A stretch of 64,000 nucleotides of DNA from Parelaphostrongylus tenuis (lineage: Eukaryota > Nematoda > Chromadorea > Rhabditida > Metastrongylidae): NCBI GenBank assembly GCA_019055375.1, contig JAHQIW010005360.1:419377-483376 (forward strand). Direction: 5' to 3'. A model generated the notes under the pieces. The model was not told the origin of the DNA. It worked only from the letters and a program-made list of their open reading frames with translations, and ran no database searches. Of this stretch, positions 11,862 through 23,720 are shown in pieces. Every line of letters starts with the position of its first letter. Position 1 is the first letter of the stretch. Both the position numbers and the translations under genes were made by a program.

Positions 11862-13909
11862 GTTACAAAAGAACCAAGACACATAATGAAATGGCGTTTT
11901 AGACGTTTTTTGAACAAAAAAAATAAGAATTAACACATAACACTTTTACTATTACTACAGCAAAAAAAGAAAGGCAAAGTCATATTTGTGCACCTAATTC
12001 TTCTAGAAGATTGCCATCCAATAAAAACTGACGTGCGTTTTCCTTATAAAACAATCCAACAAATTATAGCTTTTCTCATTATCCGTTGGAGTCAGCAACT
12101 TGTAGTGGATATCAAAAAACTTAGGGATCTGCTGCAGGTGATGATCAGCTTCGTCATATTATTCTGAACATCGCGCCAGTTTTAACACATAGCCTATAAC
12201 TTACGGAGTACACGCTGTACTTAGATGATGTCCTGGCCCAAATCACGCTATGCTGTACGTAGCGAGTACATAATGAACACGGAGTATTCTTTTCACAACT
12301 ATGTATATTCATTCAATAGCTAATCGAAGGTAACCCATGTAAGAGGTATAGAATTGAATCTGACGTTCTGTGCACCTAAAAATCCAGAGAAATCTTTTCT
12401 CGGAAAGACTCATTGATAAGTAATTTGTATAACAATTTACTATCAACTTATTTCAGTGGCTCTGATAAATCGTGGTTATTGATGGAATTTGTGGACATAA
12501 AAGATACTAAAGTAGATTTAACATGAAATACAAAACCAATCCCAAATGTTTGTCTCATGGTGACAGATACATCTAACATACTATAATTGGTACCCGTAAA
12601 ACGACAGGGCAAAATTTTTTTCCACAATTCTTTGTTGATGACAATCTGTCAGATCATTTGTTTGTCTGAAAATTATTGGTTATTATCGAGAAACCAGCAC
12701 TTTTAGCCGTCGTAAAATTTGCTGAGATTGTCCTTGAGGCAGACAGAAAACAAAGACGCAGGACAGTGATTAATGGATGGCGTGGGACGTCTTTGGCCCG
12801 CACGTCTCCGTCCCGTTCGAAAAATTACGAAGATTGCAGTGAAACCCATTGACAAATTGATGTTGGCACAGTAGAATGTGTTTTAAAGAGCTTTATCATC
12901 ACTGAAAAGGCGGTATATCACTGAAGAGTCTTCCAATACGATATTTGTAGGAGAAAGAACGTCCATACGTTCTTGAAATCCACATTTGACAACGGGTAGA
13001 AACACCTCCTTTGCAAAAGATCTTGTTTTTAACCCTTGTTGAATTTTCTTGATATCTTATTCTGTTGTTTGATAGCTTGAAAAGTGCACATTTTAGTACT
13101 AAGCTTAGTTTCTGGTGCAGCCTTCGTAGGATGTTCTACTAACAAGAGGATGATTACGTTATACTTTTGGAGTGGTGTTTCACAGTTGATCAATTGCCAT
13201 TTGCGAAGTAAAATTTTCATTTCAAAAAAACTTTCTCGCCGCGCGAAAAGATGGAATATTACTGGTGGGACTTCTATAAACATCCCCCTGGTAGAGAAAA
13301 ATCATCCACATCTCTTTAAAATCCCCATTTTCAGCACGAAACTAACAACTTCGGGAAAACAGCGCATTTACAACTTTTATTACCCAATCTTTTTTGACGA
13401 CGCTGTAAAAGTCCAACTCAAAAGCACTTATTTTCTAGTTATCGACTCAAGGGAATTTAAGCAAGAATTTTTCGGTATGAATACAAGGTTCTAAAGAGCT
13501 CGCATTCACTAATTTATGAAGTTCTCCTCTGACTAAGATGCATTTTCTTCATCCCGTATTCTCAGTAATTTCTAATGATGTTGTAAATCTGAAAATATTA
13601 TTTCAACAGTCAACAACTCATAAAATCTGCTGGTCAACAACAGTTTATCCCAAAAATTGGTACCGGTTTTGAGTAGAATTCCTACTTCTGTGGTAAGGGA
13701 CAAAGCGGCGTCTCATGCAGCGATGGAACTGCAAATATCACCTGCACGTGTTGACATTAATGTAAATGGAGAAACTAAAACTGCACGAGTATTACCAAAT
13801 CGTTTTGAAGAAATTCAACTGGGAACGGTACACGGAGCACGTAAAATTAGTAGCCATGTCCTGAGTCGAAAGTGACGATGATGTATTATGTTCATAGTAG
13901 AATACATGT

Positions 13910-13912
<3 letters not shown>
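11862..13912. other. intergenic; contains a 136-codon frame of doubtful meaning
   Basis: The only long frame is at 13084-13494 (+), starting MHILVLSLVSGAAFVGCS, which looks like a signal-peptide start but has no recognised domain or splice context. I do not call it as a gene. Confidence 0.3.

Positions 13913-13958
<46 letters not shown>
13913..13958. repeat. (TA)n microsatellite
   Basis: About 46 nt of uninterrupted TA dinucleotides. The flank on the right turns sharply GC-rich (GGGCGCGCCGTTCGGACGGG). Confidence 0.95.
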
Positions 13959-13959
<1 letters not shown>

Positions 13960-14088
13960 CGGACGATGAGAGCCATATTGGTCTTCTGCTGGGCGCGCCG
14001 TTCGGACGGGCTACGAAAACTGGTGCGTCTCCATTACAAGCTCGGGATGATAAAGCTCTTAGAGGAACACTGTTATCGAATAAAAAAA

Positions 14089-14383
14089 GGATAAAGCTCT
14101 CGGCGTTGATCAATCCTTGAGGGATGCGCCATGCATTCGACTTCAATTTTTAACTTCGTTTGAGGTGATTGGATGCATATCTGGCCTTTACAATGACTCG
14201 CGGAGGCCTCCCGCTGAACCGAGTCAGTGCTGCTTATCCTCCCTGACAAGTCTGAGACCTATCTGGTACCAATTTACCGACCACGGAGGGATGGATGGCT
14301 TGGTGAGCCATGAGCGCGAGATCGAACCATTGACCTCGTGTACGACGCAGAGCACCTCTATCCACTGCGCCACATGCGCTCAT
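14089..14383 (-). mobile_element. tRNA-derived SINE, family 2, copy 1
   Basis: Read on the minus strand, the 5' end (14383-14310) folds like a tRNA. ATGAGCG and CGCTCAT form a perfect 7-bp acceptor stem, TGGCGCAGTGG is an A box, and GGTTCGATCTC is a B box. About 220 nt of unrelated body follows (TGGTACCAGATAG..., GCTGCTTATCC..., GCATATCTGGCC) and ends in GAGAGCTTTATCC. A second copy in the opposite orientation lies at 61833-62145. RNA polymerase III transcription from the internal boxes is expected for such elements. Confidence 0.8.
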
Positions 14384-14390
14384 ACTGTTA

Positions 14391-16412
14391 TTGAAAGGCG
14401 ATAAAATATCACTGATAAGACTCCTGTATTAATGATTTTGGTTTGTATTCCCAGCTGTTATTGGGCATTTTCTCATATCTTCTTGATGTTTTGTAATCAA
14501 TAGATAGCTTGAGAAACTCTAACTCTAACACTAGGCTTGTTGCTTGAAAATAATCCCTCATTACGCTCTAATGAATAATAAAAAAAAAAGCGTTTTGCAA
14601 TCGCAATCTAATTTTCTAATTGAAAGTGGATTTTTTGGGATTGTATGGTTATATTTCGATTATTATAGACTTTTTTGCTAAAAAGAAACTATATATATCA
14701 TTGACAGAACTTTTGTAAACGTAGTTTTGCGAAGAATAACGCTCAACTGTTTTGAAAATCATTTGCTTTTAGAAACGATTTCTGTCACATGTAATCGAAA
14801 TTTAAGATTTGCGATCCTGAGGCTCCGTTTTATAATCTTGAAAAGACCTATTCCACTAGATTACTAGAATTCATTCGATAGCTGAAATCAAGTGAACTTG
14901 ACAGGGTTTATTTGGTTTTTTGAATAGCTTGCTTTTTTGCACTGTAACACTCGCGAATAAAATTTTGTTTCACATTTGAATATTTCTCTTTGAATAAAGT
15001 TTTTTTTTCTATGAACAGTTAATGATCGATTCGATAGTGCAAATTTCAACGATTCCAACGACGTGATTTATTTTCGGAGAGGACTCCTTAGTGAGCTGAG
15101 GTACTCAAAAGAAAACACTTGGGTTTCTCACCCAGGTCACCGTGCCTTTAACAGCACATCAACCATTTGCGAAACGTAATCTTTTTTTTTTGAGTGCTAT
15201 ACTGCAATAAAGAGTTCTTCTCAAAAACAAAGTTGTAGTGGGAATCGTCGATATTTGAGCTATCAAAGAATTATTAGGAATCTAGCGGAAAAGCTAACTT
15301 CGGTGGGAAATGATCAAGTGTGAAAGCTATATTTTGATTTTTACTGCTAGAGCGCATTAAGGGAGCCATTTTGAGAATGAAGTACACCATCAAAATTTCC
15401 AGGATTTAGACTATCGAAAGGTTAATAAAATTCTAACAAAAATCAGGAAACACATTTTTCCTAAAAGGTCAAATAGGATGTGGACATTGAAAATTATCCA
15501 AATTTGCAAAGTCCAATTTTCTTTCAAACATTTTAACACTATGAGAAGTTCTCCAACAAAATCAAGCACACCGTTGAAATTGCTAAGATTTTCCCTATCT
15601 GATGCGTATCAGTTGTTTATGAAACAAGCTTCATCCGGCGAGAAATGCTTGAATATGAAACAAAATTCTTTTTCGACTGTTCTACAGCGAACAAAACACG
15701 CCATTTGAGGAATAAAATCCATCGTTCATATTCACTTGATTCTAGCTATGGAAGGACTTTTACACGTCATTTTATTCGTTTCTACCAAAAGACTCAAACA
15801 GTGTGGAGAGAATAAAAAAGGAACCGCTACACCTCTGTTTTTTCTTCGCAAGCCATAGCTATGAGTAGAAAATTCGAACGAAACTATGCACTGATCAAGG
15901 AAATGGTAATCTGAACTGCACTGATAATCAAAAAAATACCAAGAATTAGCGATGACTTGGAATTGCATGCAATAAGCAGAGCTATTTTTGATGAACTAGT
16001 CATTGTTTTCCAATTTTCAACCATTGTGATCAATTTTATGCACTATATGCAATTAAGTATACGAAAAGATGAAAGGAATAAAAAAAATTTGACTGAATTG
16101 TGGGTAAGTATGAATAAAATATCGTAGGAGTATTCGATATAGCTTCTAAATTTAGCCTTTTCATGTACACTTGATTTTTCCCTCGAAAGTGTGGATTATG
16201 AATGGAGCAATTACGCTATTTCTAATAAAAGTAACCTTATTGTGGTCTGTTCTATCATATCTGACTACTTATTGACGCACAAATTTCACATGTTGACGAC
16301 AAAAGTACAAATTCCATTAGAAAACTATCACATTAGCCTCGAGCAGGCGCCGCCAGCATCTCTTCGTAGCCGTTCGAGCCGCTCGACCGCCAGCCGAAAT
16401 AGCGCAGTCCAC
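14391..16412. other. intergenic, no supported gene
   Basis: AT-rich with scattered short frames. Nothing recognised. Confidence 0.4.
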
Positions 16413-16424
16413 AGATATATATAC

Positions 16425-16462
<38 letters not shown>

Positions 16463-16490
16463 CATATATATACGTGCATATATATATGTA
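16413..16490. repeat. imperfect (AT)n microsatellite
   Basis: TATATA runs interrupted by CATATG, CGCATA and ACGTGC. As at 13913, it abuts a GC-rich segment (GCCGTTCGAGCCGCTCGACC), here on its left. Confidence 0.9.
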
Positions 16491-16575
16491 TTCATAACCA
16501 AAGAACGATAGAATAAAGTTTCTTTCAAAATGCCGTGTAGGTTCCAGCTTCTGAAGTACACTAATCATCCGAAAA

Positions 16576-16642
16576 TTTGCCCATTGATGTAAAGTAATGT
16601 GTAAAACTTTTGCGGCAGATGGGACTCGGACTCGGAGGCAGG
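16576..16642 (-). mobile_element. tRNA-derived SINE family 1, 3' fragment
   Basis: On the minus strand it reads a degraded B box region followed by CAAAAGTTTTACACATTACT and TACATCAATGGG, the 3' tail shared with copies at 26110, 26350 and 48130. Confidence 0.55.
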
Positions 16643-16646
16643 GGAC

Positions 16647-16914
16647 ATAATTTAAGCCTTTCATAAGGCCTGTCATGAACACTTATACAGTGCAATACAA
16701 GTGTTTCGGCCTGCACGCTCGTTAGTTGCACAGTTTACTTACGGTGTAACGTGTTCGTCGGCAATGATTCTATTTAGGGGGTTCCTCTTTCAAGAGGTGT
16801 CGGCACAGAAGAGAGGCACTACGCAACTGACGATATTGCAAGGCCGAAACACGTGTATTATGCTATATAAGTGCTCATAGCAGACCCTATGAAAAGCTTA
16901 AAATATGCTGTCAC
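16647..16914. mobile_element. palindromic MITE-like element with GTGTTTCGGC core
   Basis: The left arm (TTTAAGCCTTTCATAAGGCC ... CACTTATACAGTGCAATACA ... GTGTTTCGGCCTGCA) is repeated in reverse complement on the right (GGCCGAAACACGTGTATTAT ... TATATAAGTGCTCATAGCAG ... GAAAAGCTTAAAAT). The arms are about 65 nt and the spacer about 135 nt. It has no coding capacity. One-armed relatives lie at 4809 and 33239. Confidence 0.75.
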
Positions 16915-18176
16915 TGGTTTACTAATTTTTAGCAAGCCTTTGAAATACAGTCGAATATGAAAGATTTTTGTCGCACCATTTGATGTCACAGGTGCGGACT
17001 GATTATGCATTTGATTGGTTATTTGATTATTGACCTAATATGGCGAAGTGTTGTCGAAACAAGGAATGAAAGATAATTGAAATAGAAACATGGATAGAAG
17101 AAAAATAACACAGAACTATGCAAAAGAGTTGGGAATATGTTTTGATTTCGCGAAAATGTGATAATCTCGTTGGAACATGGGGATTTTTAGGACAACTGAT
17201 CGTTCTTTTAACTACAAGATCTTGAAGGAGGTCATTTCAGTGATATTCCATCTTTCAGTGGCCGTAAAGTCACCACGATACCCCAATTTTGTCATATATC
17301 TGCTAGAGCTTGATTGAAGAGCCGCCACCCGTTCATAGCCGCCCTAGTCTCCCTCCGCCCCTCTCACCCCATCTGAAAATTTCCTCCGTTCCGAACATGT
17401 TAACATGGTCATAAAACAAAATTTTATGTGAGATAGTTTGCTTGAAGGACATCTATCAAGATGTATATATCCCCCTTTATTCTTTCTGACAAGAAGATTT
17501 TTTCTACCCTAACAGAAACGAAAAGGGTTGAATGCAATGATGAAGAATGAATTTGTGATAATGGACTGAACTGCAGCGATTCTTGCATTACTATCCAACG
17601 TGTCTAGGAATTAAGGTTATTTTTTTAAGGATGGCTGGATGACTCATAAATAGTATTCGCCGCATCGAACTCCGATTCCAGTTAGAGTTGTGCTCGACTC
17701 ATGCAATTCATGAGTAAACGAACATCCATTTGTAGAGTACACATGCCATTGACCTCTACCTAAACCAAGTATAGCTTGCCCTATAGTAAAATGACTAGAA
17801 TAGTCTAAATGTTGTTACAAGGTGAATTGAACGCTGAGATTATATCTCATTTTTTCTAACAGGTGTGTGGAACTGGTCACCAATAGAAACCACGATCACT
17901 ACTATCACTACATAGCATTCCACGTAGCTCGTCGACAAAAATGTTGTGGCAATGCTACAATGGTCACTAGGATATCTTTAAAGACTAAATAGATGACTAG
18001 TCGTCGTTAACTCAGCCTTGAACTAGGCATGATGTTTGACTTTGCATATTGGCACGTTCCATGCTAGATTCGTTCCCGAGGGAAATGATTCCGACAACTG
18101 CCATCGTCAGTTCGCTCACACTTACTAAAAGCCGGCCGCTATAGAATGTGAGTCTTTGGTATTCTTAACCTTTTTC

Positions 18177-18540
18177 TTAAAATTTCTCGTACTTTTCAAC
18201 TTTGCAGCAAGACTCTTTCCGTAGGCATTTTACCACATCTTTATCGTTGCTGTTTTTGACCATCACAAGCTCAATTGATTTTTTAAAGGAGGAGTTATAG
18301 TTGGTGTCTATTTCGCTTATAACAGACGAATTTGGATAGTGGGTGGTCTTCATGTTATCGACGAGGTACACATCGTGTGATGGACTTGAGGAATTGTCCC
18401 ATTGTGTATTCAAAGCCTCAATCATGTCTTCACGAACGGCGTTCATCCACCCAATGGACAGTTTAAAAGCCATCTTTGAGGGTTCAGTGTTTTTCGTAAA
18501 GATTTTGAAGTCATTGCGATACCACACTTGCCATGATCAT
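18177..18540 (-). CDS. coding-like exon of an unrecognised minus-strand gene
   Basis: On the minus strand a 116-codon frame contains AFKLSIGWMNAVREDMIEAL, an Asn-glycosylation-rich part (WDNSSSPSHDVYLVDN) and KKSIELVMVKNSNDKDVVKC before two adjacent cysteines and a stop. Residue composition looks like a real extracellular domain, and a possible donor (GTACGA) lies just before the stop. No family is recognised. It may join the segments at 22408-22640 and 23440-23565, but no phase-tested chain was established. Chance remains possible. Confidence 0.3.
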
Positions 18541-20259
18541 CGAGAAGACTTGATTTCTCTCTAATCAATCCTTTGATCACCACGCATACCGGTCCTTCGC
18601 ACGATCTTTAGAATCGACTTCTTAAATCAGTCACATGAGCTTTTCGAATCTTTTCCCCCATGAACAGAAGAGCAATATGAAGAAATTAGCTTGGCGCTCC
18701 TAGTCTAAATACTGATTAACAGATCAATGCTTATTCTAATAAAATGACCAGCCACGTGGTGATTGGGTGCTTGTGAAAAGTTTATTCAGTATTATCACCG
18801 GTATTAGAAAAAGGTTTGGAAGATTCAAATGTCTAGCATACACCGAAGCATTTTTGTTTTTTTTTTCTCCCCGAATAGTTCTACTTTTTATTCTCGAGCA
18901 ACTCGACTGGATAGCTACTAACTTCATCACCTTCCAATCAGATCTGTTCAATGAACTCTGTGTAATCAAATACCATGAAGAGCATCACATTTTTAACATT
19001 ACGTTTCTTTATATCTTGAAGTTTTTTTTTTCACTGCCACTCACTGAAGTTTTTGAAAGGCAATATGGGTTTTTTTACGCTTTGCTAGGTTATAGACGAA
19101 AATATCAAACATTCTAGGTTAGGGGATCATGTTTGGAAAGTAAGCCATTCATCATACATGATGACTTGACCCGGGATTACTCCCAGCCATGATTGCACGG
19201 CATCGAGGAATTTTGATAAACATCTAGATAACATGTGATCTTGCGAGTTAATTCGTAAACGTACGAATCTTTGAATCAGATCTATGATAGACGATATACT
19301 TACACTACTTGAAGAGAAGATGAGCATTTGATAAATTCTATTCCTCTGATGGTTAATGTAAGCAACTGGCGCTCAAAATACCGCTGAGAGAGAAGAGAGT
19401 GAAGGTTTTGATGGAGTAGCAAAACGCGCGCATAATCAGGGGTCGTTGTGGTTCATACCTATGAAACATACATTAGCTCCCATGTTTTGCTAGTATCTCA
19501 GATTTCTCGAAGTCTAAGAAACTAAAAACTTTACCACACCCTTATCCCTAAATGCTCAGTGAGGGTCTCAGAAGACTAATGCACAAGATTAGAAGGTGTC
19601 TTCTCCTCCTTATTTGTCAAATGTCGAATGTAACTCATAGACAGGCCGTCTTGCAAAGATGTTATGTGGAATCATAGAGTTTGCCTAACTGAGATTAATT
19701 AATATAGCAGACCAGTCTTGAAGCTAATAAATGAGAGGCTTTGTGGCCTCCCTCGCACTGTTGAGAAGGCAGTTTTTCTGAGAAAAATGGAGAGAATGAA
19801 AAAGCTTTAGGACTGCTGCGCCCCGTGATCCGTTCCCATTCCCACTTCTTTTTGCGATAAACCAATATTAGAGTGTATCTCCCTCAAACCTCATCTCGAT
19901 GATGTATTCGGCATCAGAAAAATTTTCGATGAGGTTAGCAGAAGTTAAATCTTTGAATTTATATCTTGCAGAAACTCTTCTAAAATTTTACATATGTTCG
20001 AGTCAAATAGTGCATACTTCTGACAGTGATGTTTTCTGTTTGAGCAGATATGAGATGACTTGTAGAAAAACGGTATCTATTTGTGAAAACCGTTTACCTC
20101 AGATCTAACTCTGTGGTTCGAAACTTTTTGCAGTTTAAGTTGTGGAAGCACTTGATTGCTAACGTACCAGTTTTGATCCTTTGAAGCTACGTAGGAAACA
20201 AAATTTATTTAAACGTTAGCAACTATCCGACGAACCTGGTATTAACGCCCTCTGCCTGT
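18541..20259. other. intergenic, no supported gene
   Basis: AT-rich; only short frames and poly-T runs. Confidence 0.4.
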
Positions 20260-21660
20260 TCAAGAAGGAAACATTAGTTCATTAATCAAAGCCGAGGTTA
20301 ATAGAGTTGGTCGACACTTAAAGACAATATCAATGATAAAAAGCGGACGTCGACTGACACCTCTTACAATGGAACTACTCACATCATTAGCATCTGTGTC
20401 ATCTCCTGTTCCGTTGATCGTCGGGTGGTGTAAGCGGGCGTCAGTAAACCTTCCATTTTTCCCTGTCCGGTGGAAGAGTGGTCCACTGGTTCCTTTTCGC
20501 TCCAGGTAGTAGTTGAGCATCATATCTCTCTTCTCAACTTTTCATAAAAAGTTCCGAGCATTTGAAAAAATGCATCAGGTAACGGCTCTCTTCCATCGCT
20601 TGTCGTTGAAGCTAATTACGTAACCTGCTTAATTGAATTTGAAAATTTGTCATACAAAGAGATTTTGTGTTTTTAATTTTTGATCATTGATGTGTTGAAA
20701 TTCCGCGCTTTTTCTCTTGATTGCGTGATACGGGATACTCCTATTATCGAATTTTTAATTATGCTTTCGATAATATTGGGTGATCATTCATCTTGGTTAC
20801 ATAGCGATTAGGTTTCTGACGCATCTGTTGAGACAGGAAGAACCGTTGAGTAGGAAAGGTGGACACGCATTCGGGTGTTCTTTGTTTTCGTCACTACATC
20901 TTTAATGCTCCTGTGCATTCTAGAAGTCGTTCACTTTCTGCTGCTTAAACCCAGAGCTAATCCGTTCCTCGTATTGACTTTTTGGCTTAGATAGACAAAC
21001 AAGACATTTATCCCGTTGAACGTGAATCGCACATATGAAGCCACTCCGTTCAACATGAACATCGTTTTGAAAGATTTATTCGTGGACTAATGTTTCCACA
21101 AGCTTTCCAAAGCCAACTAACATCCGTTCCACCTGGCTAGTCGTTGATATTATGAGAGCGATGTCGTCAGCAAAACGAAGATAGCGTAATTGCCGTGCAT
21201 CGATTTTCACTCCCATGTTATCCCACACTGATGTTCGCATGACGTTTTGAAAGGTGGAAGTAAGTAATTTCGGCGAGGTGGCATTGGCTTGCCTAACCCC
21301 TCTTATTACGTCGATGGTAATAACGCTGTAAAAATAGAGCGATATTTTGGTTATGAAAATCTTTACATAACTCGCGAAGAGCGTTTATATAGTGAGAAGG
21401 CACCATGGCGTCCAAATCTTCTCTGACGTGCGCTTCTGTTTTAACTGATTCAAAATTCCTTTTTGATGCAGTGAAAGTGCTACAGAGCCGCTACTTGCAT
21501 TTTTGCGGCGCTTCATTAAGTCTAGTTACTCTGAGATGTGATACTGGATCATTTGAAGGACTAAATCTTTTTCGAAACCCTGCTTGTTCGTATAGATGTC
21601 CTTCATTTTGTGTTATGGTAGTCCCTCTAGTATGATTTACGTTAAGAATTTATAGATGAC
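20260..21660 (-). mobile_element. RTE-type retrotransposon relic, reverse transcriptase and C-terminal part
   Basis: On the minus strand, from 21660 downward, RT pieces can be followed in several frames: QGF RKRF, then VKTEAHVREDLDAM (the segment after the first catalytic Asp motif), INALRELCKDF, the LRF-DD box region near 21180-21150, and near 21040 the NDVH-type 'MFMRNGW' region. The C-terminal end (20523-20260) carries GTSGPLFHRTGKNGRF, the counterpart of the end of the 5150-8430 copy. Many stops; dead. Confidence 0.65.
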
Positions 21661-22407
21661 ATATAGCAATCAGATTAGGCAGCAGTCGGTGATGTCGTGG
21701 GGTTTTCATTTTGAGGAATCATACTGTTTGATGTTTTTCACTGAATAGGAACCCTGCATTCCGGCAAGCAACGTGTGGAAAAGTTAACGCGTTGATGAGA
21801 ACTGGTAGAGGTTCCTTATTAGGTCAGGTGCTATCCTACCCAGAACTGGTAATGCACAATTCTTTATTGACAATAATTACATCATTAATAGAAAAGGATA
21901 GAACGATTTTCATGTCGATGAATTGCGAAGGAGTAGTTTTTTTATTTATTTCTAACTTAAAAGCTTTAATCCTTACTACAAAGAATCATGTGGAATTCAT
22001 TGCATAATCGAGAACGTGTACTGAAGCTCATCAAAGGCTGTCAGACTATCTCGCTCTCACACCTTTGCAAAAGGTGATAATATTCGCTATTCTTAGCGCT
22101 ATTCTAGTATGGGATCTGGGTAGAGATGGTGAGTGGCGCGATAAGCGAGTTGTTCCTTCCGGCTGTTGTTGTTTTGTCTCTATGGGTATATGGGCACAGC
22201 ACTCAAGGGCATCAGTCCATCGTTTGAAATCGAATTACAATTCTGGTGTTTGCTTGCCAGTACCCGTATACTCTAATCCTTCTTAGATATTTCAGCTGTG
22301 CTGCGTAAGAGAAATCTGTTGAGTTTTTTCTTTTCATACTTATTTCTTCAACTTTGTTTTGAACTTTAATGTTTTATCGAAGGCCGTCAGTATCTGAATT
22401 CAAGGCG
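21661..22407. other. intergenic, no supported gene
   Basis: No recognised feature. Short frames only. Confidence 0.35.
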
Positions 22408-22640
22408 ACTCGTCCAACATTTTCTTTTTTTGTCGCTTATGTATAAATAGCTCTTCAAACTGCTCAACCATTTCGTTGTTTAGAAGACTTATAGAATGAT
22501 TAGAAGTGTAGTTCATCACTTTTTTCGATGCGTAGATTGCAAATTGCTGAGGAGTTGGGTAGATTTTGGCCATTGTACTAGGTTGGTACAATAGCAATGA
22601 CGTATTTTCTGCCATGAATTTTAAATTCGTCTTGTTGCTG
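22408..22640 (-). CDS. coding-like exon, unrecognised
   Basis: The minus-strand frame ends in a stop after KKKMLDESP and contains STMAKIYPTPQQFAIYASKK, two Asn-glycosylation sites (NYTSNHS) and a charged tail EQFEELFIHKRQKKK. An acceptor-like CAACAAG or GTCAG lies at its start. It could follow the segment at 23440-23565 in phase 0. No domain recognised. Confidence 0.3.
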
Positions 22641-23439
22641 ACGAGGGATGGACCGCGCAACGCTAAAGATGCTTGCCATTCAACAACGGCACGATGCGAA
22701 TTGTATCCTAGCCCAGCTTCATCAACCCTTTTACCCCTCTAGCGTGAGAAAGTTGCTATCAACATCTGTAGGATCAGCTCACTTTCCCAAATACACACAA
22801 GAATGTTCCAGTACAGCTATCTCTGGACCCAAGGGACAATCGACTCGACGAGTATTCATCCACACTCGTAACAACTATGGATATTCTCAAACGGCAGGTG
22901 AAATCGCCTAGAAAACCTGATGGCAGTGAAACGAAGCGATTATCAGAAATGATGAGGTCCGTGCAAGTAGATGCAAAGACCGATTGAGTAAAAAAAAACA
23001 GCTATCGTGCCCTTTTGAGAGCTTATTTCTTCCCTTAAAATTTATTGCTTGTAATGTGCTTTCCCTGTCAATTAATGTGCAAGTGCTTTTAAAATGCTAT
23101 TATGATGGAAAAATAAGTCATTTCGCTTTTTGAGCGTAAGCTTGGACATACTTCAGCAGAGGAAGCTCATCAAATATGCAAGGTGGAAGTGTCTAAGGGT
23201 GAGCAGCAGGTGGGACGATTCCTTGAGTGTCGTGCTGAGGTATGCGTTTTGAGGGCTATGCTAATAGCATATTTTTCTGACTCCATAAAAAGTAGGCGGA
23301 GATTTCAAAAGAATTAGACGTCAATCACTCTACAATCTGCTCCCAACTGAGAGACAAGAAGAGTGTTTGAAAAAATCTTGAAAATGAGTACTACCGAGTT
23401 GAACGTATAACCAAAAAACACATAGTCATGAACCTTGCC

Positions 23440-23565
23440 CTCTTTTCTTTTGTTCACCAATTTTCCATCACCATCCAGTATTCCAAGAAGGGACGGTCCT
23501 GCAGAGTTATTGGGGATGTACACCTCCGCGATTGGGTTACGTTGTAATAAATCTATAACCATAAT
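23440..23565 (-). CDS. coding-like exon, unrecognised
   Basis: The minus-strand frame has IAEVYIPNNSAGPSLLGIL, then DGDGKLVNKRKEGK just before a GTTCAT donor-like site (phase 0). Composition is protein-like, but no family is recognised. It overlaps no plus-strand exon, yet it lies only ~70 nt before the first proposed channel exon, so it may be an unrelated or decayed gene. Confidence 0.25.
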
Positions 23566-23631
23566 GATCTTGGAAAACTTTTGAATCCTGACAAAATTTT
23601 TGCGGCGGAGAAGTACCGTCGCATTTTCAAG

Positions 23632-23720
23632 GAAATGCTGAAGAAGTGCTCAAAGCAATATATCACATTTTGCTGTCGGAAATGTCCTAGTAGTTTCGAA
23701 CGACTAGGCTTGGCCATCAA
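23632..23720 (+). CDS. channel exon 1 (tentative N-terminus)
   Basis: The frame holds EMLKKCSKQYITFCCRKC and ERLGLAIK, then a GTACAA donor in phase 2 that fits exon 2. Met at 23635 is the first in-frame ATG. The open frame extends upstream to about 23554, and TTTTCAAG before 23632 could be an acceptor, so further 5' exons may exist. A plus-strand segment at 22750-22900 (with QSTRRVFIHTRNNYGYSQTA) is a candidate, but its phase does not fit. Confidence 0.5.

Noticed and set aside
13084..13494. 136-codon frame with a signal-like start
   Set aside because: No domain, no splice context, and it sits in transposon-rich DNA; not enough to call a gene.
21405..21635. Plus-strand frame MASKSSLTCASVLTDSK
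   Set aside because: It is the antisense of a decayed RTE reverse transcriptase on the minus strand.
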